64,000 nucleotides of DNA, taken from positions 2,418,001-2,482,000 of the forward strand of contig NZ_AP024660.1 of assembly GCF_019977395.1 (NCBI RefSeq). Reading direction: 5' to 3'. The notes beneath the pieces were generated by a model, which saw nothing but the letters and a program-made list of their open reading frames with translations, did not search any database and was not told the origin of the DNA. Below, in pieces: positions 8,653 to 17,624 of this stretch (position 1 is the first letter of the stretch; the number at the start of each line of letters is the position of its first letter). Source of the stretch: Arthrobacter sp. NicSoilC5 (GTDB taxonomy: Bacteria; Actinomycetota; Actinomycetes; Actinomycetales; Micrococcaceae). The position numbers and the translations under genes are program-made.

Positions 8653-9852
8653 GTGAACAGTGAGCTCATCCTCCGCGGGCACATTGTTTCGGCGACCCTG
8701 GATGTGCCGGACGGCGTTGTAGCGGTCGACGGCGGCGTGGTCACCTTTGCTGGGCCGGCGTCGGAATTTCCCGGGGTTCTTCCGGATCAGGCCGCGGCAC
8801 CGGGGTTTCTCCTGCCGGGCCTGGTCGACCTGCACTGTCACGGGGCACACGGCTCTGACTTCTCGGAGGGCAACCCTGACGGTGCCCGCCACGCCGCCCG
8901 CTACCTTCACAGCCGCGGCACAACTACGCTTCTGGCCAGCATCGTCACGGGGCAGCCCGGACAGCTTGTCCGCAACCTTTCCGCTCTTCGGGGGCTGGCT
9001 GGTGAGGGCCTCATTGCCGGTTCGCATCTCGAGGGTCCATTCCTTTCAACGGAGCAGTGCGGCGCCCATGACACTGCGCTGCTGTTGGATCCCGATCCGG
9101 GCCTGGTGTCCGGATTCCTTGGTGCTGCCGGGGAATCAATGGTTTCCATGACCCTGGCGGCCGAGCTTTCCGGAGCGTTCGAACTTGTGGATCTCCTCGC
9201 GGCGCGCGGCATCATCCCGTCCTTGGGACACACGGCTGCGGATCATCCGACGGCGGCGGCTTTCCTTAAGCGCGCAGCGGGCGGTTTGGCCGCTGGCGGG
9301 CATTCCACGGGGCGGCGGCGGCCGACGGTTACCCACCTGTTCAACGCCATGCCTCCACTGCACCATCGCTCCCCCGGACCCGTCGCGGCATGCCTCAGCG
9401 CGGCACGGGCGGGAGAAGCGGTGGTGGAACTGATAGCCGACGGTGTACATGTGGCGCCCGAAACGGTGCAGTTGGTCTTTGATCTAGTTGGTGCGGACAA
9501 TATCGCCCTCGTTACCGACTCGATGGCTGCAACCGGTCTTGACGACGGCCAATACCTGCTGGGGTCCCTTTCCGTCACGGTAGACCAAGGCGTGGCGCGG
9601 GTGGATGCCACTGGTGCCATTGCGGGTGGCACCAGCACGCTGCTGGAGGTCCTCCGGACTACTGTGGCCGCGGGTGTTTCCCTGCGGGACGCCGTAACCT
9701 CGGCGTCGGCTGTTCCAGCGTCCGTGCTGGGGCTCTCGGCGCAGGCCGGGGATCTGCGTCCCGGGATGCCGGCGGACGTGTTGGTGCTTGACCAGGATTT
9801 GAAGCTTGCCCGCGTGCTGCGGAAAGGCGCGAGGGTAAACTCCTCGGGCTGA
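8653..9852 (+). CDS. nagA: N-acetylglucosamine-6-phosphate deacetylase
   Basis: Amidohydrolase-superfamily enzyme that removes the acetyl group from GlcNAc-6-phosphate in amino-sugar recycling. Visible landmarks: GLVDLHCHG metal site, SHLEGPF with the metal-binding Glu, SLGHTAADH, VTHLFNAMPPLHHR, DGVHVAP and VTDSMAATG with the catalytic Asp. The GTG at 8653 has GGGAGG (8637-8642) upstream. A GTG at 8632 is also in frame, but an AATAAT -10-like hexamer at 8624-8629 would start the transcript after it. nagB is not in the window; the gene appears monocistronic. Confidence 0.9.
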   Translation: MNSELILRGHIVSATLDVPDGVVAVDGGVVTFAGPASEFPGVLPDQAAAPGFLLPGLVDLHCHGAHGSDFSEGNPDGARHAARYLHSRGTTTLLASIVTGQPGQLVRNLSALRGLAGEGLIAGSHLEGPFLSTEQCGAHDTALLLDPDPGLVSGFLGAAGESMVSMTLAAELSGAFELVDLLAARGIIPSLGHTAADHPTAAAFLKRAAGGLAAGGHSTGRRRPTVTHLFNAMPPLHHRSPGPVAACLSAARAGEAVVELIADGVHVAPETVQLVFDLVGADNIALVTDSMAATGLDDGQYLLGSLSVTVDQGVARVDATGAIAGGTSTLLEVLRTTVAAGVSLRDAVTSASAVPASVLGLSAQAGDLRPGMPADVLVLDQDLKLARVLRKGARVNSSG

Positions 9853-9900
9853 CCGCTACAGCCTGCTGAGGCGCACCGGTTTCGGGCGCCGCTTCGAATG

Positions 9901-9926
9901 TCGGACCCCCGTTGGATGATGTTCTT
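9901..9926 (+). promoter_or_regulatory. Upstream block shared with the second DUF222 gene
   Basis: The 26 nt before the ATG at 9927 align without gaps to the 26 nt before the ATG at 52276 (17 of 26 identical, including GACCCC and ATGATG). GATGAT sits at -12 to -7 relative to the ATG, the place of a -10 element in leaderless transcripts, and no Shine-Dalgarno sequence is seen. Confidence 0.4.
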
Positions 9927-11408
9927 ATGGGAATCGCCGGTGGTGTTGGGGTGGCTTTGGAAGGTGTCCATGCCTCCGTTGCTGCCCTTGATGCGCTGGA
10001 GAAAGAGGACGATTTCCTGGCTTCCGGGGCTCATGCTGGTGCCGGTGTGGATGTTAGCGCCGGTACGGATGTTTTGCAGCGGCGGTATGGGATTCGGCTG
10101 GAACGGCTGGAGCTTATGGCTCGGCTGGAGGCGCAGCTCGCTGCGACGAAAGCACACGACGCCGCTGAGGCAGTGGAGTTCCAGCAAGCGATGACGCCGC
10201 CGGACGCCTCGATCCAGGACCGCACTTACGCTGACATGTCGGTGGTGGAGGAAATCGCCGGGGTGCTGACCATCAGCTCCACGGCTGCGGGGGCGTTGGT
10301 GGAGCAGTCACGGCGCATCTGTTCCCTGCCACACGTCATGAACGCCCTGGCCGCGGGCGCGATGTCGTGGCAGCACGCACGAATTGTCGCCGACGAAACC
10401 GAAGGCCTCACCCCGGAGGGCGCGCTGAAGCTGGTGGCGCATTTCTTCGACCCTGACGCACCCCAGCCCGCCCGCGGCGCGGCCCCGGGTGACCTCGTTC
10501 CGTGCCGGTTCCGGGCCAAGGTCCGTGGGTGGCGGGAACGCCATCACCCCGACTCGATCGAGAAGCGCCATGTAAAGGGCGTGGCTGACCGGCGGATGGA
10601 ATACACCCCCGACAAGGACGGCATGGCCTGGGTCTCCCTCTACCTCCCCGGGGACACCGCTTGCGCGATCTGGAACCGCACCACCGCCACCGCCCGCGGA
10701 CTCCAAGGCCCCGACGAAGAGCGCACCCTCACCCAGCTGCGCCCCGACATCGCCGCATCCCTGCTTCTCGGCGCCGGGAACACCACACAGACCGGGAAAC
10801 CCTCCGAGGCCGGGAAGGTGCCCACCCCGCGGGCCGACGTCCTGGTGATGGTGCCCGTATTCTCCCTCCTCGGAGTGACCGATGAACCCGCCGTACTGGA
10901 TTGTTTCGGGCCGATCCCGGCGTCCATGGCACGGAAACTTGTCGCCGACGGGGCGGACTCCCTCTACCGGGTCCTGATCGACCCACGCGACGGCGCACCA
11001 CTGGAAATCGGCCGCAAAAACTACCGGCTCACCGAAACCATCAAACGCTGGATCAGGCTGCGCGATACCAAGTGCACCTTCCGGGGCTGCACCAACCGCA
11101 CCCCCGACAACGAAACCGACCACCTACAAGCCTGGCAACACGGCGGCACCACCAACGTCAGCAACCTGGCCCAACTCTGCCCCAAACACCATCGACTCAA
11201 ACATCACAGCCAATGGACACCCGACCCGGCCACCAAGAATGAACCACCCGGCTGGACCTCACCCACGGGACGGCACTACAACGCCGAATACCAGGACTCA
11301 GAACCAACCCACTGGCCACCGGGAAACTGGCCGCAATGGCTGCAAAGGCTCATGCCAACGGAGCGAAGCCTCTTGGAGGAAGCCCTGTTGGAGCGCCTTG
11401 CCGTGTAG
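9927..11408 (+). CDS. DUF222 (13E12-type) protein with C-terminal HNH nuclease domain
   Basis: A 493-residue member of the actinobacterial DUF222/13E12 repeat family. The first about 300 residues are the DUF222 helical region; the C-terminus carries an HNH signature: CTFRGC, ETDHLQAW, GGTTNVSNLAQLCPKHHRLKH, a beta-beta-alpha metal fold. Family members are numerous in Arthrobacter and mycobacteria, and their biological role is not established. The ATG at 9927 is preferred over the in-frame TTG at 9912. A second paralogue sits at 52276-53787. Confidence 0.85.
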   Translation: MGIAGGVGVALEGVHASVAALDALEKEDDFLASGAHAGAGVDVSAGTDVLQRRYGIRLERLELMARLEAQLAATKAHDAAEAVEFQQAMTPPDASIQDRTYADMSVVEEIAGVLTISSTAAGALVEQSRRICSLPHVMNALAAGAMSWQHARIVADETEGLTPEGALKLVAHFFDPDAPQPARGAAPGDLVPCRFRAKVRGWRERHHPDSIEKRHVKGVADRRMEYTPDKDGMAWVSLYLPGDTACAIWNRTTATARGLQGPDEERTLTQLRPDIAASLLLGAGNTTQTGKPSEAGKVPTPRADVLVMVPVFSLLGVTDEPAVLDCFGPIPASMARKLVADGADSLYRVLIDPRDGAPLEIGRKNYRLTETIKRWIRLRDTKCTFRGCTNRTPDNETDHLQAWQHGGTTNVSNLAQLCPKHHRLKHHSQWTPDPATKNEPPGWTSPTGRHYNAEYQDSEPTHWPPGNWPQWLQRLMPTERSLLEEALLERLAV

Positions 11409-11475
11409 GAACTCTGGAGGAACCACAGAGCGACTGATGCTCCCCTTGGCACATCCCGGACAGCCAGCGAACCGG

Positions 11476-12306
11476 CTAGGCAGCCTCGGGGGATCCCGCA
11501 GCGCGGCCACGGAGCCTCATCCGTTGCGTGCGCTCCTTCATAGTGAGAGCCCGCAGCCGCGGAACGGCCCCAAGAGCAAGCGGCTGCCCATGGCCCGGCG
11601 CCAGCAACCGGGGACCCAGACCTGCGAGGCGTGTGATGGAGTCCATGGATTGCTCCCAGTTCCAGGTGGTGTACCTGGGTGGCCCGGACAGGTCCGGTAC
11701 GCCTGAGAGGATGCCGCGGATGGAATTCAAACCCACCGTCACCACCGCATCCCCGGTGAGCAGGACGCCGTCGCCGGCGCGCCAATAGGCAACATGTCCC
11801 GGGGTATGGCCGGGCGTGGGGATGGCCGCCCACCCTGGCAGCCCTGGTATTCCTCCATCGCGGGGCAGGCGGCGGGCGACGTCCGTGATGTCACCGGACG
11901 CTTCGATCCTGCGGCGGGTGCGGGCGGGCAACGACCACAGGAGCGGGGCGATGATCCAGCGGTCCAGCGGCATTGAAAACTCGGGGATGTATTTCCCGGC
12001 GGCCATGGGCAACTCTGCTTGGTGAACGTACACCGGCACCTCCCACGTCCGGGCCAGGGCACCGGCAGCGCCGGAGTGGTCCGGATGGATGTGCGTCAGC
12101 AGGATGGCACCAGGCGTGATGCTATTCCCCAACTCTTGCTCCACAGCGCGCCGGACCGGCTCCGCGCTGCCGGCCCAGCCACAGTCCACCATCGCCCAGG
12201 TGGTACCCGAGCGCACAAGGTAGAGGTTTGCGGCCATTGGACCTGCACCGGAGGTCATCAACAGCACGCCGGAAGCAATCTCCCGCGGTTCGGTTACACG
12301 CGTCAT
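11476..12306 (-). CDS. Metallo-beta-lactamase-fold hydrolase
   Basis: A 276-residue MBL-fold protein. Metal ligands are visible in LLTHIHPDHSGAA (HxHxDH), PTPGHTPGHVAYW and LLTGDAVVT, and a final LAPGHGQPL. These motifs fit a di-zinc thioester, lactone or glyoxalase-II-like hydrolase; the substrate is unknown. It is separated by 7 nt from the GyrI-like gene upstream on the same strand, so the two are probably co-transcribed. Confidence 0.8.
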   Translation of the reverse strand: MTRVTEPREIASGVLLMTSGAGPMAANLYLVRSGTTWAMVDCGWAGSAEPVRRAVEQELGNSITPGAILLTHIHPDHSGAAGALARTWEVPVYVHQAELPMAAGKYIPEFSMPLDRWIIAPLLWSLPARTRRRIEASGDITDVARRLPRDGGIPGLPGWAAIPTPGHTPGHVAYWRAGDGVLLTGDAVVTVGLNSIRGILSGVPDLSGPPRYTTWNWEQSMDSITRLAGLGPRLLAPGHGQPLALGAVPRLRALTMKERTQRMRLRGRAAGSPEAA

Positions 12307-12313
12307 CAGTCTT

Positions 12314-12964
12314 TTACACCACCGGGTGGCGAATCAGCGTTCGCAGCTTGTCAGGTGCGCTGCGGCGGGGATCGCCGAGGTAGATTTCGTGGTGCCTGCC
12401 GCGGACCTTCAGCCCGGCCTCCACCACCGCTGCGTCGAGGCGGGCGATTGTGGCGCCTTCGTCGGCGTAAGGACCGACATGGAGGGTCTGGGCGCAGCGG
12501 CCCTCTTCCCAACGCTCGAACTGGAGCAGGTCCAGTGCCGGAAGTTCCTTGGCCCGGGACTCCTCCCTGGCCCGCTCCAGCATGGCTTCGTCGATTGGTT
12601 CGGGCTGAACCATCATGGCCTGCCATCGCCATGATTCCCGGTCGACTCCTGAAAGGCCGCCGAAGCCTGCTGTTACGGGCTCGTCGGGGTCAGCGTGCCC
12701 AGGCTCGTCGAACCACCACAGTGCTTCCAGCGGCATTACTTTCGTGGCCAAACCAGCCCGCTTCTTGAGCCCGAAGTGCGCGGCGTAGCTGATGGTAAAG
12801 AGCGCCTGGACTGCTTCCGCGAATGCAGGTCCGTCGGGGTCCCCCTGGCCCCGGACCATGGCGAAGAGCAACAAAGGAACGTCAACGAAATCGACGGATC
12901 CCTTCCGCCCCTTGTAGAGGACTGCGATGTCCTCGCGAAGATCGCTCACCGCCCCTGGACTCAC
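12314..12964 (-). CDS. GyrI-like small-molecule-binding protein
   Basis: Two-lobed GyrI-like protein (about 216 residues from the GTG at 12964). Family landmarks: VDVPLLLFAMVRGQGDP near the start, ALWWFDEPG, WRWQAMMVQPEPI and the C-terminal QTLHVGPYADEGATIARLDA followed by GRHHEIYLGDPRR. Such proteins bind or hydrolyse small aromatic or cyclic compounds. The frame is open up to 13021, but only with a TTG start; AAGGAG about 12 nt upstream of 12964 makes GTG there more likely, and a GTG at 12949 is also possible. Probably in an operon with the downstream MBL hydrolase. Confidence 0.7.
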   Translation of the reverse strand: MSPGAVSDLREDIAVLYKGRKGSVDFVDVPLLLFAMVRGQGDPDGPAFAEAVQALFTISYAAHFGLKKRAGLATKVMPLEALWWFDEPGHADPDEPVTAGFGGLSGVDRESWRWQAMMVQPEPIDEAMLERAREESRAKELPALDLLQFERWEEGRCAQTLHVGPYADEGATIARLDAAVVEAGLKVRGRHHEIYLGDPRRSAPDKLRTLIRHPVV

Positions 12965-13044
12965 CTCGCCTGGATTCTCCTTGACGTCGCCATGCACCCA
13001 GTTTTTCGCCGCCCTTGCCAACCCAACAGGGCCTAACGGCCTTT

Positions 13045-13923
13045 CTAGCCGTCAGCCCCGGGCAGGCGCACCTCCACGAGTTCCCCGGTCACCCGCGTTT
13101 CGAAAAGTGGCTGCCGCGAAGTTGCCGGGCCGGCTTTCACTTCACCGGTGCGCAGAGAGAATGTGCTCCGGTGCCAGGGGCAGACGACGCACGGGTCGCC
13201 GTCGTGGTCTTTGATCTTGCCCTCGTGAAGCGGACCGGAGAGGTGGCTGCAGACGTCGGAGAGTACGTTGACCGTTCCGCCCTCACGGTGTACCAGCAAC
13301 GGGATGCCGGCCACTTCGCGCTTGTGCAGGCCGCCCTCGGGCAGCTCCGTCAACGGTGCCAACGGGTGCCATCCTGACGGGAAGCGGTGCGGGATTTCCT
13401 CGCTGTGGTTCACGCCTGCTGCCTGGCGGTACGAAAGGTGGCCGCCCAGGAAGCCGCCGGCGCTGACGGTGGCCAGTCCAAGATATGCAAGCACCTTGCC
13501 GCTTCCCTGGCTGCCAGTTGACCGCTGCACCAGCGACGTGATGTAGAGGCCTGTGGCGGTGACGTTGGCCGCGGCGTGCACCAGGCCCACCCTCTGCTGC
13601 TGCGGATGAAGCTGGGACCAATCGGTGAATCCGGCCAGCGCAGACGGAATCACGCTGGCAGTGCCCACCCCTATAAGCAGCCGGGCAGCTTTTTCTCCGC
13701 CCGGGACCGCGTCGAGTACTCCTGCGGAGAGCCAGGCACCGATGGGCACCTGGACAGCAAGGGGATGCACCGGGTGGCCGATGGGAACGCCGTGGAGGAC
13801 ATCACGGGCCCAGCGCGGTTTGATGACCTTCAGGACGATTTTCCGGACGCTCTTGGCCAGTGGGTCAAGCCACTCGGCATCCTCGAAACGGGTGACAAGC
13901 TCAAGTGCGGGTAACGGTTTCAT
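13045..13923 (-). CDS. Membrane Rieske [2Fe-2S] protein with DUF2231-type domain
   Basis: A 292-residue fusion. The N-terminal half has GHPVHPLAVQVPIGAW and four hydrophobic segments as in DUF2231 membrane proteins; the C-terminal half is a Rieske domain with CSHLSGPLHEG and CVVCPWHRSTF, giving the Cys-x-His and Cys-x2-His cluster ligands. It is probably a membrane-bound electron carrier or redox sensor. The start at 13923 has GGGAGG 6 nt upstream; the earlier in-frame ATG at 13956 does not. No oxygenase partner is next to it, so the redox partner is unknown. Confidence 0.8.
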   Translation of the reverse strand: MKPLPALELVTRFEDAEWLDPLAKSVRKIVLKVIKPRWARDVLHGVPIGHPVHPLAVQVPIGAWLSAGVLDAVPGGEKAARLLIGVGTASVIPSALAGFTDWSQLHPQQQRVGLVHAAANVTATGLYITSLVQRSTGSQGSGKVLAYLGLATVSAGGFLGGHLSYRQAAGVNHSEEIPHRFPSGWHPLAPLTELPEGGLHKREVAGIPLLVHREGGTVNVLSDVCSHLSGPLHEGKIKDHDGDPCVVCPWHRSTFSLRTGEVKAGPATSRQPLFETRVTGELVEVRLPGADG

Positions 13924-14007
13924 GTGTCCTCCCTTACCCCGATTACCGCAATCCACTCGCCGCTGAATACCCGTCCTGGGAAGGAGGTATTTCGCTTTTG
14001 GCGGCAG

Positions 14008-14307
14008 CTACCGAAGCGGGGACCCCAGCACCGTGAACCGGTGGCCTCCCATTTCACCGGACAGCAGCGGCTTCGCCTCGGCGATCGCGGCCTGCGTGCT
14101 GTCCAACTGCAGCGATGCCTGGTGCGCTTCGGCAGACTCCCACAGTTCCGAGACGAACACGGTGTCCGGCATATCGGCATTAATTCCCACCTCATACAGC
14201 AGGCACCCGGCTTCCTTCATCCCGGGTTTCGGCCGGAGCAGGATGGCCACCAGGGCATCGCGCTGGCCGGGCTTGGTTCCCAGCATTCCCACATTCGCAA
14301 AAGTCAT
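14008..14307 (-). CDS. Antibiotic biosynthesis monooxygenase-domain (ABM, YgiN-like) protein
   Basis: A 99-residue ferredoxin-like ABM protein (TFANVGMLGTKPGQRDALVAIL, CLLYEVGINADMPDTVFVSELWESAEAHQASL). Members of this family are cofactor-free quinol monooxygenases or heme-degrading enzymes; many are uncharacterised. The usual ABM start (M-T-F) is at 14307; a longer reading frame upstream has no ribosome binding site. It may be transcribed together with the Rieske gene downstream. Confidence 0.75.
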   Translation of the reverse strand: MTFANVGMLGTKPGQRDALVAILLRPKPGMKEAGCLLYEVGINADMPDTVFVSELWESAEAHQASLQLDSTQAAIAEAKPLLSGEMGGHRFTVLGSPLR

Positions 14308-14616
14308 AGGGACAGTCTGCCGCTTGCGGCGAACGCCGGAAAGGAGCACAAAGGCCAGCCCCGGCACAAGCGGCGCCCAGCTCCAAGCAGGGTGCGGTTG
14401 CCCCTAGCGCAGCTGCGCAGAGGGGAGGATATTTTTAAACACCGGATCAGCGAACAGAAGGATCCGGAGTCGAAGCCACCCGCACTGCGGGGCGCGCTGT
14501 TTGAAACGGGACGGGCAGGCTCCTGCCACCACAACGGTTTATTGAAAATGTGCTCAATTCCGGCGGCTTAAGGCTGCCCGCAAAGGTGAATCGCATCCTT
14601 TGAGGAGCAACAAGAT
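14308..14616. other. 309-nt intergenic region between divergent genes
   Basis: No convincing reading frame. It contains a GCGCAGCTGCGC palindrome (14406-14417), a hairpin CCGGATC/GATCCGG (14442-14448 and 14461-14467), and an A/T-rich stretch before it. Promoters of the two divergent genes must lie here. I see no tRNA or riboswitch consensus. Confidence 0.4.
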
Positions 14617-15105
14617 ATGTCCAACACTCGAATTAAGAGGCCAACCCGGGCAAGGCTGGCCATGGTTCCGGTCCTCTCACTGGGCCTGTTCGGAGGTTTC
14701 CTTGCGTTGGCCGCACCCGCCAACGCGGAAACAAGCCGCAACGGCTGTACCGTCGACCCAAAGGATCCCAAGGATCTCCGGGGCAACAAGGTCGATTTCA
14801 GGATCAAAGTGGACTGCAACGGCGAAAAGACCGTCGAGATCCGCCAGTTGCGCTACGAAGACGACCCCGGTCCGCGCAGCAGTGACGACTTCCTCGGCCG
14901 CACAGTCTTCACCGAGCAGTTTGATCGCCACGACGGCGCGAGGACCCTTTCCAGCATTGACCGTGTGCCTAACCTCGACCGCAGGGGCGCAGAAGAGGTC
15001 TACCAGCTGGTCTCGTTCCGCGTGCAGAACCACGGCGGACACTGGTCCGACTGGACCCCATGGGAGAAGAGCGCCGTAGTGGAAGTCCACCGCGACGGGA
15101 AGTAG
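14617..15105 (+). CDS. Secreted hypothetical protein
   Basis: A 162-residue exported protein with a clear signal peptide (basic MSNTRIKRPTRAR, hydrophobic core, cleavage after AAPANA near residue 37). The mature part has two cysteines (NGCTVDPKD and VDCNGEK), probably one disulfide, and a Trp pair (HWSDWTPWEK) near the C-terminus. No family recognised. GAGGAGC precedes the ATG at good spacing. It ends at a strong hairpin. Confidence 0.75.
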   Translation: MSNTRIKRPTRARLAMVPVLSLGLFGGFLALAAPANAETSRNGCTVDPKDPKDLRGNKVDFRIKVDCNGEKTVEIRQLRYEDDPGPRSSDDFLGRTVFTEQFDRHDGARTLSSIDRVPNLDRRGAEEVYQLVSFRVQNHGGHWSDWTPWEKSAVVEVHRDGK

Positions 15106-15123
15106 AACTCTTCTTCCCCTTAG

Positions 15124-15159
15124 CGGGGAGCCAGGGGCAGCGTCCCTGGCTCCTCCCCG
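15124..15159. terminator. Hairpin terminator
   Basis: CGGGGAGCCAGGG pairs with CCCTGGCTCC-T-CCCCG across a 7-nt loop, with a one- to two-base bulge. It lies between the secreted protein gene and the convergent AsnC-type regulator. Confidence 0.75.
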
Positions 15160-15175
15160 TTACGATCTGTCCGTT

Positions 15176-16198
15176 TCAGTCTGCGGCGCCCAGGTTTCCG
15201 GCATGGACGACGGCGCCACTCGCCGTCGTATCTTCCTTCAGCATCCAGCCCACCCGCTTGACCGTCCGCAGCATCACCGCGCTCTCCACAATGTCGATGC
15301 CGGGCACCTTCTGCTGCAGCGCCAGTTCAGCGGACATGACGTCTGCCAGCGTGTGCAGCCACATGATGATCACGAAGTTGGTGGGTCCGGTGGTGGAGGC
15401 GCTCAGCCGCACGTTGCTGATGGTGCGGATCTCTGCTGCGGCTGCCTCGTGCTGGCCGGCCGGTACGTTCACGAACCATTGGCAGGTCACCGGGAACGAC
15501 GAGTAGCGCTGCGCGATTTCGCAGCGGAACGACAGGATGCCGCTGGCCAGCACGCGGTTCAGCTGGCGCTGCACGGTGGCGGGATGGCGGCCAAGGGCGC
15601 GGGCAATCTGCGCAGCTGTGGCACGGCCATCCCGGGCCAGGAACGGCAGCAGGTCAAGGTGGCTTTGCGGAAGCTGCCCGGCCACCTGCGCCGGCTCCGG
15701 GCGTGCCTGCGGTGCGAGGGTCCGCAGGGTGGCCAGCTGCGAACGGCTCAGGACATTCAACCGCCAGTCGTCGCCGCTGCTGTGCAGCCGTGTGCACAGG
15801 GCCACCTGGTACTTGGTCAGCCCGTCGATGGTTTTCAGCTGCGAGACCACCCGGTCGCTGAATTCCTCCAGCGACCGGGTAATGACAGTCAGCATCAGGT
15901 CCCGGTTGCTGGCCGCCTCCTCCACCGTCACGATCTCCGGCACAGCGGCCAGCTGCGCCGTGACGCTGTCCCGCCGGTTCATTTCGCAGTCAACGGCCAC
16001 ATACGCCAGGAGCATCTGCTTGGGGTCACCCGCCAGGTGCGCCGTCGTCCACGCAGCGCCCTGCGAGGCCAGCCTGTCCCAGCGGGCGGCGAGGGTAGTC
16101 GCATGGACGTCCAGCACCTTGGCGGCGTCAGCCCAGCCAAGCCTCGGCGCAGCCTGCAGCACTTGGATCAGGGCAAGGTCATCCTCGCTGAGCTCCAC
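15176..16198 (-). CDS. Tandem Lrp/AsnC-family transcriptional regulator
   Basis: About 340 residues, twice the usual size of AsnC proteins, with two HTH-AsnC units: ELSEDDLALIQVLQAAPRLGW near the start and SHLDLLPFLARDGRATAAQ in the middle, each followed by a ligand-binding RAM-like half. The GTG at 16198 has AAGGAGG at 5-nt spacing; an in-frame GTG at 16213 lacks a site. It is divergent from the M20 amidohydrolase and MHS transporter genes, the classic position for a local regulator responding to their substrate. A CCTGA-N5-TCAGG palindrome (16225-16239) lies in the shared intergenic region. Confidence 0.8.
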   Translation of the reverse strand: MELSEDDLALIQVLQAAPRLGWADAAKVLDVHATTLAARWDRLASQGAAWTTAHLAGDPKQMLLAYVAVDCEMNRRDSVTAQLAAVPEIVTVEEAASNRDLMLTVITRSLEEFSDRVVSQLKTIDGLTKYQVALCTRLHSSGDDWRLNVLSRSQLATLRTLAPQARPEPAQVAGQLPQSHLDLLPFLARDGRATAAQIARALGRHPATVQRQLNRVLASGILSFRCEIAQRYSSFPVTCQWFVNVPAGQHEAAAAEIRTISNVRLSASTTGPTNFVIIMWLHTLADVMSAELALQQKVPGIDIVESAVMLRTVKRVGWMLKEDTTASGAVVHAGNLGAAD

Positions 16199-16224
16199 CC
16201 ACGCCTCCTTCACCTTGCATGAAT

Positions 16225-16239
16225 CCTGACGCCATCAGG
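16225..16239. promoter_or_regulatory. Candidate operator in divergent AsnC/amidohydrolase promoter
   Basis: Inverted repeat CCTGA-CGCCA-TCAGG flanked by two CTTGCA direct repeats, located between divergent starts at 16198 and 16334. The AsnC-type regulator is the obvious candidate binder; this is inference from position. Confidence 0.35.
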
Positions 16240-16333
16240 CACTTGCAGAATAATTCCAGCGCTTTCCTTGATTGTGAACCACGCCACTTCAGAATAGTCC
16301 CCAAGCCCTGATGCCCATGCCAAGGAGTAACAC

Positions 16334-17554
16334 GTGACCATAACCGCCGACGCCAAGGACCTGCAGGATGACCTGGTCCGCCTGCGCCACGACCTGCACC
16401 GGCAGCCGGAAATCGGGCTCCACCTTCCGCGCACCCAGGAGAAGGTTTTGGAGGCGCTGGACGGCCTCCCCTTCGAGATCACCCTGGGCAAGGAGACGAC
16501 GTCGGTCACCGCAGTCCTGCGTGGCGGCAACTCTGATCCCGCCGGGCAGCGTCCCGCGGTCCTCCTCCGTGCAGACATGGACGGGCTGCCCGTCCAGGAG
16601 AAGACCGGGGTCCACTTCACATCCCAGGCTGACGGCGCCATGCACGCCTGCGGCCACGACCTGCACACCTCCATGCTCGCCGGAGCCGCCACCCTCCTGG
16701 CCGAGAAGAGGCACCAACTCCAGGGCGACGTCGTCCTCATGTTCCAGCCTGGCGAGGAAGGCTGCGACGGGGCCAGCTACATGATCCGGGAGGGCGTCCT
16801 GGACGCCGCTGGTCCACGCGTCCAGGCAGCGTACGGCATGCACGTGTTTTCCTCGCTGGAGCCGCACGGCACCTTTTGCACCAAGCCCGGCGTCATGCTC
16901 AGCGCGTCGGACGGCCTGGAAGTCACGGTGCTCGGCGCCGGCGGCCATGGTTCGGCACCGCATTCCGCGAAGGATCCGGTCACCGTGGCAGCAGAAATGG
17001 TGACAGCCCTGCAGGTCATGGTCACCCGCCAGTTCAACATGTTCGATCCCGTAGTCCTGTCCGTGGGCGTGCTGCACGCGGGGACCAAGCGGAACATCAT
17101 CCCGGAATCTGCGCGCATCGAAGCAACCATCCGGACCTTCTCGGAAGCATCCCGCCTGAAGATGATGGACGCCGTGCCACGCCTGCTCAAGGGGATCGCC
17201 GCCGCACACGGAGTGGAGGTCGCCGTCGACTACCTGCAGGAATACCCGCTCACCATCACCAACGAAGACGAAACACACACCGCCGAAAAAGTGATCACCG
17301 AGCTTTTCGGCGAGCGCCGCCTCTCGCGCTGGGCCACCCCGCTCAGCGGCTCGGAGGACTTCTCCCGCGTGCTGGCCGAGGTACCCGGCACGTTTGTGGG
17401 CCTCAGCGCCGTGTCCCCCGGGGGCGACCCCGACGCGTCGCCGTTCAACCACTCCCCGTATGCCACGTTCGATGACGCGGTGCTCGCGGACGGCGCCGCA
17501 CTCTACGCGGAACTCGCCATTTCGCGGCTGGCCACGCTCTCGCGGACCGCCTAA
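16334..17554 (+). CDS. M20-family amidohydrolase (hippurate hydrolase-like)
   Basis: A 406-residue di-metal aminoacylase/amidohydrolase. Metal and catalytic motifs: RADMDGLPVQE, MHACGHDLHTSML, FQPGEEGCDGA and MHVFSS, plus GGHGSAPHSAKDP of the dimerisation domain. It probably cleaves N-acyl amino acids or similar amides in the cytoplasm. The GTG at 16334 has AAGGAG at 16321-16326. The transporter gene 70 nt downstream suggests that the pair imports and hydrolyses one acylated or amide compound under control of the divergent AsnC regulator. Confidence 0.85.
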   Translation: MTITADAKDLQDDLVRLRHDLHRQPEIGLHLPRTQEKVLEALDGLPFEITLGKETTSVTAVLRGGNSDPAGQRPAVLLRADMDGLPVQEKTGVHFTSQADGAMHACGHDLHTSMLAGAATLLAEKRHQLQGDVVLMFQPGEEGCDGASYMIREGVLDAAGPRVQAAYGMHVFSSLEPHGTFCTKPGVMLSASDGLEVTVLGAGGHGSAPHSAKDPVTVAAEMVTALQVMVTRQFNMFDPVVLSVGVLHAGTKRNIIPESARIEATIRTFSEASRLKMMDAVPRLLKGIAAAHGVEVAVDYLQEYPLTITNEDETHTAEKVITELFGERRLSRWATPLSGSEDFSRVLAEVPGTFVGLSAVSPGGDPDASPFNHSPYATFDDAVLADGAALYAELAISRLATLSRTA

Positions 17555-17624
17555 GTTTCCCCTCCCGTCCCCGGCAGCAGCGCCGCTGCCCTTTCCCGCA
17601 GACCAACCGACCAGGAAGAAGACC

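Noticed and set aside
14308..14616. Possible tRNA or riboswitch in the intergenic gap
   Set aside because: No T-loop consensus, no cloverleaf pairing, and only short simple hairpins; no riboswitch core that I recognise.
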